Numbered from the stretch's first letter, positions 14,566 through 23,133 are shown. The stretch is DNA of 25,213 bases from CAKSEI01 sp964403505 (GCA_964403505.1 CAYOFP010000024.1:1-25213), one strand, 5' to 3'. Notes: generated by a model from the sequence alone, not told the origin. Made by a program: numbers and translations.

Positions 14566-15615
14566 CTAAAAGTAATAGATAAATCTCACGTTTGACGAGA
14601 CGAAGAAATATGCCGTTATGGCGGCGCAGAAGCTGATATAGAATAAATCTACGTATTTCTGATTCAGTTTTGAGTATGCAAAGGCATTCGGTATCGCTGA
14701 GATTGAAAAAATACTGTAATAATAACCGACACGGAACATTTCCGCAAACATAGAGGAAGACAGTGCATAGGGAATGATACTCACAAAAACAAGAAGGACC
14801 TGGAAATTAAATCTCTTATCTTCACGTAGCTGAGAGATGGAAATGAAGATACATCCTAAGCATAAAAGAAAGGCTAAAAGCAGGTTGGTGCTGCTTAACC
14901 TAGTGGTGGATTCCGCATAAATGGCGTATTGCTTCGGAATGATGGAGTTCCAGATGTTGATAATAGGCCGTGCGAGTCTTGCGGCAACAAAATAAATTAC
15001 GGGAACGGTCCATATCGCCTTCGGGTTGAATTTCAATTTGTAAAGAGGATATGCAAGGATAAATGATAGCGCAGACAGGTGAAATGCGCCTGCAAGTAAT
15101 ACCAGTAGCGTAAATTTCACAAACTTTCTCTTGCCGATGTATTCATATGACAAAAGCAGAAAAGCCATGGCGATAGACTGACGCACGGCGGTGAGTGTAA
15201 AATAATAATATCCGAAGGTAAGATACATCAAAAAACTCAAAAAAACATCGTTTGAATTTTTTGAGATGAATCTTCCCAAGGAATATGCGAAAAAAAGATA
15301 TATCAGATGGAAAAATACTATCGAAGGAATGTGCAGCTTATAGAATAACATTGAAAATATTGTATAAGTTACATCCTTGCCTTCGCCCGAAAAGAGGAGG
15401 ATAAAAAGCTCGGAGAAGGTCTTATTGGCGTTCTCCTGATACACAAAGTCGTATCTCGTTATATCCGATGTGAATTCCAATCCCCGAAAACATGCAAACG
15501 CTATAAATATAAGCGAACAAAAAACAACAAATGCCTTGCTGTTCTTTTTCTCCTGAAGATACATCCGGATCAGGAGAGTGATAACGATACATGTTAATAC
15601 TAAAGCAATTCTCAT
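14566..15615 (-). CDS. wzy: EpsG-family Wzy polysaccharide polymerase
   Basis: A 349-aa polytopic membrane protein (10 or more hydrophobic segments) that would polymerise lipid-linked repeat units outside the membrane. EpsG-family signs are R44 with SDITRYDFVY (D51, Y55, Y59) after the second helix, the TAVRQSIAMAFLLLSYEYI segment (R145) and AGAFHLSAL (H179). As usual for Wzy proteins the rest is poorly conserved. It is among the most AT-rich genes here (17 of 60 bases are G or C in 15241-15300). A weak AGGA lies 13 bases before the ATG. It follows the upstream glycosyltransferase gene after an 80-base gap with no obvious terminator or promoter. Confidence 0.88.
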   Translation of the reverse strand: MRIALVLTCIVITLLIRMYLQEKKNSKAFVVFCSLIFIAFACFRGLEFTSDITRYDFVYQENANKTFSELFILLFSGEGKDVTYTIFSMLFYKLHIPSIVFFHLIYLFFAYSLGRFISKNSNDVFLSFLMYLTFGYYYFTLTAVRQSIAMAFLLLSYEYIGKRKFVKFTLLVLLAGAFHLSALSFILAYPLYKLKFNPKAIWTVPVIYFVAARLARPIINIWNSIIPKQYAIYAESTTRLSSTNLLLAFLLCLGCIFISISQLREDKRFNFQVLLVFVSIIPYALSSSMFAEMFRVGYYYSIFSISAIPNAFAYSKLNQKYVDLFYISFCAAITAYFFVSSNVRFIYYF

Positions 15616-15695
15616 TTCTTATTTCCGAGTCCTAATATGTTTTTATAATGCGCAATTCGTGTTCGTCAGGGACCGTTTTTGCGCTGTGACGGCCG

Positions 15696-16823
15696 TTATC
15701 CCTGTAATAATTTTTGCAATTCATCGCAGAATTTTTCGTGCAAGCCCTGAATCAGCTCTCTGCCGTTGGCTTTTTTGTCGATGTCGATATCGAGTATCGC
15801 TTTTGCGATGGCTTCGGGCGAGTATTCGTAAAAGTAATATAAGAAAGGTGAGATGTCGCATCTCGGAAAGATATCGGCGTATCCGGTCACCACAACAAGG
15901 TCGTGAGCCACATATGTGATCGCCTTTGACGGGAATGTGTGATTCGCAAAATCGGGATCCATGATATTACTGCTGAGCCCGATGTCGCATGACAGCAAAA
16001 ATTCAGACAGCTCTTTTTCGTGTTTTGTGCCGTGATATTCAACTGCGTCATAACCTTTTTCTTCGTTGATCTCTTTGATCAGCGAGCGGAGATTTTCGAT
16101 ATTTTCATCCGAGCCGAAGCCGAGAATATCTATTTTGTAATTATCGTTTAAGTGTCTTGCCGCCTCTGCCGCAGTAAGCGCACCGCGCTTTCTGGTATCA
16201 ACAGCTCCGGCGTATACTACCCTTATTTTTCCGTCGTTTCTGTTCGGTTTTTCAACGTCGGGCACTCGGTACGCACCATGAGAGATTATGACGTCTTTAC
16301 CGACACCGAAATAATCGGCGATCACATGATTTACCGAAATGTATGCGTCGGCATTTTTTAAGAGGTCGATCTCTTTGTTCTTGATCTCCGGGCGCTTCCA
16401 GGCGGAAGAATAGAACTCTTCTAATTCGGCGATCCATTTGAATTTCTTTATTTTGTGAGTGAATGATAATATTTTTAGCAGCGGGTATGCGTGATAGACG
16501 ATGACCCGGTCATCTCTTTTTACTCTGAAAAGCAGAAAAAAGAAAAGCTGAATACTTATCAAAAATCTCGACAAAGATTTTGATAATCTGTTTGAGCGGC
16601 CGAGTGAGGCGATATATCGGATGGTGATGGCATCGGACAGTGCGGTTTCTTTTGATCTTGCCGCCTTATTTGACGTGGCTAAAGAAAAAACATATGTCGG
16701 AATATTTTTTTCCTGCAGTGCATCTATGACATATCCCATTTTCAAGCGTGCCGGCACTGCGCAGCTGTATAGATCGCGCTTTTCTTCTTCTACGAAGTAT
16801 CCGATATAATAATTTTTGCTCAT
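15696..16823 (-). CDS. GT-B glycosyltransferase (GT4-like, divergent)
   Basis: A 375-aa cytoplasmic glycosyltransferase. The N-terminal half is divergent (MSKNYYIGYFVEEEKRDLYS). The C-terminal Rossmann half is recognisable from IRVVYAGAVDTRKRG, IDILGFGSDENI and VEYHGTKHEKELSEFLLSCD. The usual EX7E motif is missing; its place is taken by FPSKAITYVAHDLVVVTG. That pattern occurs in galactofuranosyl- and capsule-type transferases that lack the motif, so sugar specificity is open. Its ATG overlaps the preceding gene's stop by one base (TAATG). It would add one sugar of the repeat unit. Confidence 0.8.
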   Translation of the reverse strand: MSKNYYIGYFVEEEKRDLYSCAVPARLKMGYVIDALQEKNIPTYVFSLATSNKAARSKETALSDAITIRYIASLGRSNRLSKSLSRFLISIQLFFFLLFRVKRDDRVIVYHAYPLLKILSFTHKIKKFKWIAELEEFYSSAWKRPEIKNKEIDLLKNADAYISVNHVIADYFGVGKDVIISHGAYRVPDVEKPNRNDGKIRVVYAGAVDTRKRGALTAAEAARHLNDNYKIDILGFGSDENIENLRSLIKEINEEKGYDAVEYHGTKHEKELSEFLLSCDIGLSSNIMDPDFANHTFPSKAITYVAHDLVVVTGYADIFPRCDISPFLYYFYEYSPEAIAKAILDIDIDKKANGRELIQGLHEKFCDELQKLLQG

Positions 16824-18046
16824 TATTTTTCCTTTCTCAGTGCCTCGCAGTATATTTTATAATACTCGAGAATGTTTTTTTCTTTGGAGAAATTCTCTTT
16901 TGCAAAAGCAACGCACTTTTCTGAATAAAAGCTCTTTTCATTTTTTAATATTTCGTTTACGGCACAGCTCAATCCGTCGATGTCGTGCATTTCCACTACC
17001 GCTCCGCATCCCTCTCCGACAAGCTCGGGACAGGCGGTGGTGTTATATACGATGATCGGCGTGCCGCAGCACAGCGCCTCAGCTGTCGTTTTGCCGAAGG
17101 ATTCTGCCGACGATAAATTGAGAAAACAGTCTGCCCTCGAATATATTGCGGCAAGCTCATCCGTGTTTTCGGTATACGGGATCCGTATGATGTTTTCCGG
17201 CCACGTCATATTTTCAGTTACGGTGTCTTCTTCACCTACGAGAACGATCCGTACCGAATCGTCTGTTTTTTCGGATAACTTTAAGAGATCGAGAACGCCT
17301 TTTGCAGGGCTGAAGCGTCCTGCCACGCTCAAAACTATTTTTTTGTCCTCCGGGATATGATATTTCTCGCAGATCGCTTTGCTGTCACGGGGATAAAAAA
17401 CATCCATGTCGATCCAATTATATATCCGAAGCGTTTTTTTGTCTTTCAGCATGGATCTATTTATTTCCGATAAGATCCAGTCTGAGACTGCGACTACCGT
17501 CATGTTGGGGATAGCGTCATACAGCTTCTTTTTAATATGATACATTTTTTTGCTGCTGTCGACAAAGAGAGAGGGGGGATATGCCTTTTTCTGCGGGCAG
17601 TTTCCGCACCCGTCCGTAAAACGAGTGCATCCCACGGCGGTGTAATGTGCGCAGTTTCCCGTGTAAAGCCAACAGTCGTGTGCCGTCATGACTACGGGGA
17701 TATTATTTTTTGCGATGTATTCAAGTAACAGTTTAATATTGACATAGTTGCCGTGAAGGTTTCTCAGATGGATGATATCCGGCGAAAACTCACGGATCTT
17801 TTTGATAAGCTGTTTCGTTCCGAAATAAGAAAACATTCCCTGTCTTCCGGTAATGCGGGCCAGGACAGAGTGTGTGATATTTTCAGGTCTGAATCCGAAT
17901 TTATATGCCTGAGGCGCATCTGAGCCGTACTGCCCGAATGCGATCAAGCTCTCTACGCCCTTGCTCTCGAGCGCCTTTGCAATCTCGCATGCAGTGCGTC
18001 CGGTGCTTCCGTAAGAACAGACAGTATTAATTTGAAGTACTTTCAT
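16823..18046 (-). CDS. GT4 glycosyltransferase with Cys-rich WcaC-like segment
   Basis: A 407-aa retaining GT4 enzyme for repeat-unit assembly. It starts MKVLQINTVCSYGSTGR, a form typical of colanic-acid-type (WcaC-like) transferases, and has the subfamily's signature HDCWLYTGNCAHY...GCTRF...GCGNCPQ, with cysteines at about 125, 132, 140, 147 and 150 that may bind a metal. The C-terminal half carries VAGRFSPAKG and an intact EX7E motif (E315 to E323 in AESFGKTTAEALCCG). The start overlaps the preceding gene by 20 bases, so translation is probably coupled. Donor and acceptor sugars cannot be told. Confidence 0.9.
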   Translation of the reverse strand: MKVLQINTVCSYGSTGRTACEIAKALESKGVESLIAFGQYGSDAPQAYKFGFRPENITHSVLARITGRQGMFSYFGTKQLIKKIREFSPDIIHLRNLHGNYVNIKLLLEYIAKNNIPVVMTAHDCWLYTGNCAHYTAVGCTRFTDGCGNCPQKKAYPPSLFVDSSKKMYHIKKKLYDAIPNMTVVAVSDWILSEINRSMLKDKKTLRIYNWIDMDVFYPRDSKAICEKYHIPEDKKIVLSVAGRFSPAKGVLDLLKLSEKTDDSVRIVLVGEEDTVTENMTWPENIIRIPYTENTDELAAIYSRADCFLNLSSAESFGKTTAEALCCGTPIIVYNTTACPELVGEGCGAVVEMHDIDGLSCAVNEILKNEKSFYSEKCVAFAKENFSKEKNILEYYKIYCEALRKEK

Positions 18047-19313
18047 CTTTTGCTCCGGATAAGCGTAATAGCTCGTTATAAAAACCTGCGGTCACCGTCT
18101 CCCGGGAGTGGTTTTCACGTCCGCATTTCCATGCATTTTCACCGTACTCGGAAAGCATCGACGGTTTTTGTGCTATTTGTGCGAGTATATCGGGTATTTT
18201 TTTTGTGTCGTTTATTGCGAGTGCTGCGTTATTTTCGGCGAGGTAGCGCATAGATGCTACATCACAGGGACCGATCGCCATAATGCATTTTCCTGTTTTG
18301 AGGTAATCCACGATCTTCGTGGAAAAGGAGAGACGCACCTCGTATTTATCTTTCAGACGGAAGCTTTCGCAGTGGAGGAGGATGTCCGCCTCGCTTTGAA
18401 CGCCGGCTACCGCTCTGCCGTCGATAGGGCCGAAAAATCGGGATGCGCCGGGAATAGTAATGGCGCTTTCTTCTTTCTTGCTTAATTTCGTCAGGGAATA
18501 GATGTCGAGCGAAAAGAGCTCGCCCTCATGGTTTATTTCTTTTATCGCTTTTGCAAGCTCTGCGATCGTCTGCCATCGACCCGAAGACAGATTCCCGGTA
18601 TATACGATTTTATACGGGCGCTCGGGTTTGTTCACCTTGTGCGCTCCGCTGAAATCTGCCGACTTATATAACAGGGGACACTCGATTCCGAATGTGCGTG
18701 AGTATTCTTCCTTTTGCATATCGCTGATCGTATACAGCATAGCTGCGGTTTTTACGGTTTTTCTGATATGTTTTCTCGTAATAAGCTGGTATATCCAAAA
18801 GACCGGAGAAAAGCGGAATTGCTTCATCGAGTAGACATCGTCAGATACAAAAGAAACGAGGGGAACTTTGCAGTAATCGGCGATATATTTATCGATTTTA
18901 TTCATGTATATATTGCGATAAAGAGGCGCAAATATAACATCGGGCGAAAAATCGTCTAAAAACCGCGTAAGCTCGTCTGTTTTCCACAGACCCGTCGACC
19001 ATATCGCATCCCGCATGGCGTACAGCAGTGTAAGGCGAGGGATCTTGCGTCCACCGGCGCTTTTTTGGGACTGCTTTTTGCCCCTCGGGTCTGCCTCGCC
19101 CCCGCAGGTCTTTTTTTTGCGGAGAAACCTGTTCACGATATCCTTTTCCGTTACCTGATAGCAGGAAGAGAGGATATCGTTATCGGACGAACCTGAGCCG
19201 AAGCACAAATGCGCTATGGTGACGTTCTCCATCCCCTCGAAAAGCGAGGTGGCGGTATTGCCGAAGTTTGTATTGATATTCCATGCCGATCTTGCGACTA
19301 CGAGAATTTTCAT
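18027..19313 (-). CDS. GT-B glycosyltransferase (GT4-like)
   Basis: A 428-aa probable glycosyltransferase with an N-terminal MKILVVARSAWNINTNFGNTA, VIFAPLYRNIYMNKID and DDVYSMK, and a C-terminal Rossmann half with IVYTGNLSSGRW, LDIYSL and RLSFSTKIVDYLKTGKCIMAIG. It lacks a clear EX7E pair. A lysine- and glycine-rich stretch at about 84-110 (LRKKKTCGGEADPRGKK and following) is unusual for the family and is probably a surface loop that could bind membrane phospholipid. It is the first gene after the 316-bp gap that splits the operon, and its end overlaps the next gene by 20 bases. Confidence 0.8.
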   Translation of the reverse strand: MKILVVARSAWNINTNFGNTATSLFEGMENVTIAHLCFGSGSSDNDILSSCYQVTEKDIVNRFLRKKKTCGGEADPRGKKQSQKSAGGRKIPRLTLLYAMRDAIWSTGLWKTDELTRFLDDFSPDVIFAPLYRNIYMNKIDKYIADYCKVPLVSFVSDDVYSMKQFRFSPVFWIYQLITRKHIRKTVKTAAMLYTISDMQKEEYSRTFGIECPLLYKSADFSGAHKVNKPERPYKIVYTGNLSSGRWQTIAELAKAIKEINHEGELFSLDIYSLTKLSKKEESAITIPGASRFFGPIDGRAVAGVQSEADILLHCESFRLKDKYEVRLSFSTKIVDYLKTGKCIMAIGPCDVASMRYLAENNAALAINDTKKIPDILAQIAQKPSMLSEYGENAWKCGRENHSRETVTAGFYNELLRLSGAKDESTSN

Positions 19314-19353
19314 ATACCCTCACATTAAGCATAAGAGGATAATCCGAACCCGA

Positions 19354-19456
19354 TTTAACGGACGGATTTCCGCCTCTGCTTTGTTAAAATACTCGTGAAT
19401 CCAATAGGATTCACTGCGTTTTGTGCCTCGCACAGACAAAAATCCGCTCCGTTAAA
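19354..19456. repeat. Inverted-repeat element 1 in the operon gap
   Basis: Arms TTTAACGGACGGATTT (19354-19369) and AAATCCGCTCCGTTAAA (19440-19456) are near-perfect inverted copies, with a one-base insertion in the right arm. Between them is a perfect hairpin, GTGAATCC-AATA-GGATTCAC (19395-19414). It lies in the 19314-19629 gap between two glycan genes, in which no convincing coding sequence was found. Confidence 0.7.
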
Positions 19457-19465
19457 ATTCTTCGA

Positions 19466-19620
19466 CCTGAAAGAGCAGAATTTAGAGTGATTTTTGGTGC
19501 GGAGGAAGCCGCAAGGCTTTGCCTTGCTCGGAACGCCCCAAGACTCGACTACGCTCGTCTCGGGGAACCCCACGCGCAATGACGACAATCCGAAAAGCGC
19601 CGAAATTCTGCTCTTTCAGG
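19466..19620. repeat. Inverted-repeat element 2 in the operon gap (MITE-like)
   Basis: A 155-bp unit bounded by perfect 18-bp inverted repeats: CCTGAAAGAGCAGAATTT (19466-19483) and its complement (19603-19620). Internal hairpins are GCAAGGC-TTT-GCCTTGC (19511-19527) and CCCC-AGAC paired with GTCT-GGGG (19536-19544/19557-19565, one mismatch). It may be a non-autonomous mobile element or a structured RNA in the polycistronic message. No clear target-site duplication is visible. It ends 10 bases after the epimerase gene that precedes it in transcription. Confidence 0.7.
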
Positions 19621-19629
19621 CTCTTCAGC

Positions 19630-20604
19630 TTAAAGGTTGTTTTTATACCACTCGATGGCTAATTTGATTCCGTCAGCAAAGCTGTATTGCGGGTCGTACC
19701 CGAGCAGCTCCCTTGCCTTGCTGATATCCGCATTGCTGTGCTTAATATCGCCTGCACGTTCCGGGCCGAAATGCGGCTCGATCTCCTTGCCGAGCGCTGT
19801 GCACAGGGTGTTATATATATCAATAAGGTACTCTCTGCCGCCGTATGCGACGTTGAATATATTTCCTGCTGCCTCGTGACTTGCCTTGCAAGCACGCAGA
19901 TTCGCCTCCACGACGTTTTCAATGTATGTGAAGTCTCTGCTTTGCTTTCCGTCGCCGTTGATCGTGGGCGCTTCATCATTTAAGAGCTGACGAATGAATT
20001 TCGGTATCACGGCGGCATATGCGCCGTCCGGATTCTGTCTCTTGCCGAACACGTTGAAATATCTCAGACCGTAGGTGTCGAGCCCGTATAACTTGCAGTA
20101 CAGCTTTCCGTATTCCTCATCTACTCTTTTGGTGAGCGCATACGGGGAGAGCAGATTGCCCTCTTTGCCCTCTTTTTTCGGCAGATCGGGGTGATCGCCG
20201 TATACCGAGGAGCTGGATGCAAAGACAAATTTCTTTACCCCCTTCTGCCGTGCCGCTTCCATCATGTTGAGCGTGCCTCTGATGTTGACTTCTTCGTAAT
20301 ATAACGGCATCTCGATCGAGCGGGGTACGCTGCCCCATGCGGCTTCGTTCATGACATAGTCAACTCCTTCGCAGGCTGCCATGCATGTGTCGAGGTCTGT
20401 GATATCGCCCTTGATAAATTCGTAATTCGGATTTTCCATAAAAATATCGACATTTTCCTGCTTGCCGGTAGAGAGGTTGTCAAGGCAGCGCACCTTGTAC
20501 CCCATGCCAAGTATCGCTTCGCACAGGTTTGAGCCGATAAATCCGGCGCCTCCCGTGACAAGGAAAAGTGAATCTTTATTGAAAGTCAGATCTTTGTATC
20601 CCAT
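19630..20604 (-). CDS. tviC: UDP-N-acetylhexosamine(uronic acid) 4-epimerase, WbpP/TviC type
   Basis: A 324-aa extended-SDR epimerase. It shows TGGAGFIGSNL (17-27), the WbpP-like EAAWGSVPRSIEMP, SSSSVYGDHPDLP, the catalytic Y155-x3-K159 (SPYALTK), RYFNVFGKRQNPDGAYAAVIPKF, INGDGKQSRDFTYI and the end motif SFADGIKLAIEWY. These match the WbpP/TviC subgroup, which interconverts UDP-GlcNAc/UDP-GalNAc or, better, UDP-GlcNAcA/UDP-GalNAcA, rather than GalE. With the 6-dehydrogenase two genes upstream, it would make UDP-GalNAcA, as in Vi antigen synthesis. The exact substrate preference is inferred. Confidence 0.88.
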   Translation of the reverse strand: MGYKDLTFNKDSLFLVTGGAGFIGSNLCEAILGMGYKVRCLDNLSTGKQENVDIFMENPNYEFIKGDITDLDTCMAACEGVDYVMNEAAWGSVPRSIEMPLYYEEVNIRGTLNMMEAARQKGVKKFVFASSSSVYGDHPDLPKKEGKEGNLLSPYALTKRVDEEYGKLYCKLYGLDTYGLRYFNVFGKRQNPDGAYAAVIPKFIRQLLNDEAPTINGDGKQSRDFTYIENVVEANLRACKASHEAAGNIFNVAYGGREYLIDIYNTLCTALGKEIEPHFGPERAGDIKHSNADISKARELLGYDPQYSFADGIKLAIEWYKNNL

Positions 20605-20621
20605 TTTATTTATATCCTCGC

Positions 20622-21770
20622 CTAATTGTTGATCGCTGTAATATTCTGAGATGAGATGTCAAGCGTCTCTGTGTGGCATCTCGTGTAAAACTCGGTATAC
20701 CATTCGGCAATGCTTGTAATGTCGTAACCGCCCTCGGTGATTTGCGCCGAATATTTTGCCCTATCTTCGGTGTTTATGTTTTTCAGCTTTTCTATCCAGA
20801 CACCGACGCCCTCGTCGATCGGGCAAAACTCGACTAAAGGCGTAATGCGTACTTCCTCGGGAACAGTGTTTGATACGATGCACTTTAGACCCGAGGCCTG
20901 TGCCTCTGCGACGGCGTTTCCGAAGCCCTCAAAGATCGACGGGAATAGGAAAACGTCGAATGAGCAAAGAATATCGGCAACGTCGCCTCTGACGCCGGTC
21001 ATTATGACGTCGTCTTCTATTCCGAACTCCTTTATTCTCTTCTTGATATTTTCTCTCTCCTCGCCGTCGCCGACAAGGACTAACACTGCATTCGGAACGA
21101 GCGGCTTAAGCTCTTTTATGATATCGAGTAAGAACAAATGATTCTTTGCTTTGATCAGCCGGGAAACATTTCCGATGACGAATTTTCCGTCAAGACCTAA
21201 TTCCGCCCGGATCTGCTCCCGTTTTTCTTCGGAAAATGAAAATTTCTTCCCGTCGATTCCGTTGGGGACGACCTTGAAATTCGGCATGGAACAGCGCTTT
21301 TTGCCGAAAAGCCATTCGCCTGCGGACAGAGAACATGCAAGATAGTAATCCGCTCTGATCCTTTTTTGCAGGATGTCTTTGATAAATGCGCCTATCCCTT
21401 TTCCGGACGATGTGCTGTGGCTGTGCGAAACGGTCGTACAGCCGTATTCTTTTGCAATGGGCAGGTAAATGGATGCGGTGCTTCGCATATGGCCGTGTAC
21501 TATTTTATACTCAGTGTGTTCCCTGAAAAAGCGTTTCCACGCCCTTACATACTCGGCATGGTTTTTTACCGTGTATGCAGGGACAGAGTAGATCCTGCCG
21601 CCGAGTGCCTCTATCTCATCTGAATAGTGTGTTTTGTCGGTCGTGTGCATGACAAAATCAAACTGTATCTTTTCACGGTCTATGGTACGGTATGTATCCA
21701 TGATCAACGTTTCAAGACCGCCTCTGTCCATTCGTCCGACGACCATCAAAATGCGAATCATCTCACTCAT
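20622..21770 (-). CDS. GT4 glycosyltransferase
   Basis: A retaining GT4 transferase (382 aa from this start) with RILMVVGRMDRGGLETLIMD near the N-terminus, HGHMRSTASIYLPIAK, PNGIDGKKF, GNVSRLIKAKNH, LVLVGDGEE and an intact EX7E motif in FEGFGNAVAEAQASG. The start at 21770 is chosen because CCGAGG lies 8 bases upstream and the protein then begins just before the canonical first strand. An in-frame ATG at 21800 lies inside the dehydrogenase gene and would add ten residues. The gene follows that dehydrogenase's stop closely. It probably adds an early sugar to the lipid-linked unit. Confidence 0.9.
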   Translation of the reverse strand: MSEMIRILMVVGRMDRGGLETLIMDTYRTIDREKIQFDFVMHTTDKTHYSDEIEALGGRIYSVPAYTVKNHAEYVRAWKRFFREHTEYKIVHGHMRSTASIYLPIAKEYGCTTVSHSHSTSSGKGIGAFIKDILQKRIRADYYLACSLSAGEWLFGKKRCSMPNFKVVPNGIDGKKFSFSEEKREQIRAELGLDGKFVIGNVSRLIKAKNHLFLLDIIKELKPLVPNAVLVLVGDGEERENIKKRIKEFGIEDDVIMTGVRGDVADILCSFDVFLFPSIFEGFGNAVAEAQASGLKCIVSNTVPEEVRITPLVEFCPIDEGVGVWIEKLKNINTEDRAKYSAQITEGGYDITSIAEWYTEFYTRCHTETLDISSQNITAINN

Positions 21771-21787
21771 AAGAGAAGCCTCGGCTA

Positions 21788-23110
21788 TTACAGCCTCCAA
21801 TAATTGTATCCTGCGTCAAGATAAGCTTTTCTGTCGAGCGTGCCCTTGATATCGGCCAAGACCTTTTGTCCGTTCGGTTCGTTTTTGAACATACTGTCGA
21901 TATCGCTCATGGAAAGCTCTGCAAATTCCGTGTGTGCGACGGCGATGATCACTGCGTCGCAATCTTTGATGTCAGATACATTGCAGAATTCGACTCCGTA
22001 AAGGCGCTTCGCCTCGTCTGCGTCTGCGGCAGGGTCGGCGATGATCGGCTTGATGCCGTATTCGCCGAGCTCATGTACGATATCGATAATTTTTGTGTTT
22101 CTTGTATCCGGGCAATTTTCCTTGAATGTGAAGCCGAGGATGCCGACTTTTGCTTCACGCACGTGCTTTTCCGATGCGATGAGCTTCTTTACCACCTGCT
22201 CGGCGACATACTTGCCCATATCGTCGTTGATACGTCTGCCCGAGAGGATGACCTGACTGTGATATCCCATCTGCTCTGCCTTATATGTCAGATAATACGG
22301 GTCGACGCCGATGCAGTGTCCGCCCACCAGTCCGGGATAGAACTTAAGGAAGTTCCATTTTGTGCCTGCAGCTTCGAGGACGGATTTTGTATCTATGCCC
22401 ATTTTGTTGAAGATGATGGACAGCTCGTTCATAAAGGCGATATTGATATCTCTCTGGCTGTTTTCTATGACTTTTGCCGCCTCGGCTACCTTGATGGATT
22501 CCGCACGGTGAACGCCGGCGTCGACGACGATCTCGTATGTCTTTGCGACGTCCTCGAGCGTCTCCTCATCCATGCCGGAAACGATTTTCGTGATGGTGTT
22601 CAGCCTGTGTACCTTGTCGCCGGGGTTAATGCGCTCGGGCGAGTAGCCTATTTTGAAATCAACGCCGCATTTCAGTCCCGATTCTTTCTCGAGTATGGGA
22701 ACGCAGATATCCTCTGTTACGCCGGGGTATACTGTAGACTCAAATACCACGACAGAGCCCTTTGTGAGGTTTCTGCCGAGTATTTCGCTTGCGCCCTCGA
22801 CGGGTGTGAGGTCGGGCGTGTGGTCGTCGTTTACCGGGGTGGGTACTGCGACGATATGGAATTTCGCCTCTCTCAGCTTTGTCTCGTCCGAGGTGAATTC
22901 CACGGTGGTATTCTTTATCACCTCGTCGCCGACCTCGTGCGTGGGGTCGATCCCCGACTTGTAGGTCTCTATCTTTGCGGCGTTCAGGTCATAGCCTATG
23001 ACATTCACGCCCCGCTTTGCAAATTCAATTGCGATCGGCATGCCTACATATCCGAGTCCGACTAAAGATAATTTTTCTTCTCCGTTTTTAATTCTTTCAA
23101 ATAAACTCAT
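21788..23110 (-). CDS. tviB: UDP-N-acetylhexosamine 6-dehydrogenase, TviB/WbpO type
   Basis: A 440-aa NAD-dependent UDP-sugar dehydrogenase carrying out the two-step oxidation of C6 to a uronic acid. It has the Rossmann motif VGLGYVGMPIA (17-27), VPTPVN (89-94), ESTVYPG (124-130), SPERINPGDKVHRL (157-170), and catalytic C266 in GGHCIGVDPYYLTYKA. NPGD-x-HRL after SPER is typical of the UDP-GlcNAc/GalNAc (TviB/WbpO) group, not of UDP-glucose or WecC-type UDP-ManNAc dehydrogenases. With the 4-epimerase at 19630-20604 it completes a route to UDP-GalNAcA. It starts 23 bases after the phosphoglycosyltransferase gene's stop. Confidence 0.93.
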   Translation of the reverse strand: MSLFERIKNGEEKLSLVGLGYVGMPIAIEFAKRGVNVIGYDLNAAKIETYKSGIDPTHEVGDEVIKNTTVEFTSDETKLREAKFHIVAVPTPVNDDHTPDLTPVEGASEILGRNLTKGSVVVFESTVYPGVTEDICVPILEKESGLKCGVDFKIGYSPERINPGDKVHRLNTITKIVSGMDEETLEDVAKTYEIVVDAGVHRAESIKVAEAAKVIENSQRDINIAFMNELSIIFNKMGIDTKSVLEAAGTKWNFLKFYPGLVGGHCIGVDPYYLTYKAEQMGYHSQVILSGRRINDDMGKYVAEQVVKKLIASEKHVREAKVGILGFTFKENCPDTRNTKIIDIVHELGEYGIKPIIADPAADADEAKRLYGVEFCNVSDIKDCDAVIIAVAHTEFAELSMSDIDSMFKNEPNGQKVLADIKGTLDRKAYLDAGYNYWRL

Positions 23111-23133
23111 TATTTCGTTCCTCGTTTTATATT

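Noticed and set aside
18099..18108. CTCCCGGGAG as a Noc-binding site
   Set aside because: Only the CCCGGG centre and a few flanking bases match ATTTCCCGGGAAAT. It lies inside a glycosyltransferase gene.
19355..19588. 77-codon minus-strand frame in the operon gap
   Set aside because: Its extent is set by the inverted repeats, it has no good ribosome site, and its sequence reads as translated repeat DNA. It could be a repeat-borne peptide, but I see no support for translation.
19314..19629. CRISPR array or tRNA in the structured gap
   Set aside because: The repeats are inverted, not direct with regular spacers, and no cloverleaf or conserved tRNA loop sequence is present.
21771..21800. Upstream start codon for the GT4 gene at 20622-21770
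   Set aside because: The ATG at 21800 lies inside the dehydrogenase gene and adds ten non-conserved residues. The ATG at 21770 has a better ribosome site.
21866..23065. 399-codon + strand frame opposite the UDP-sugar dehydrogenase gene
   Set aside because: Long, but fully antisense to a gene with all catalytic motifs. The product is rich in Cys, Asp and Val in no known pattern.
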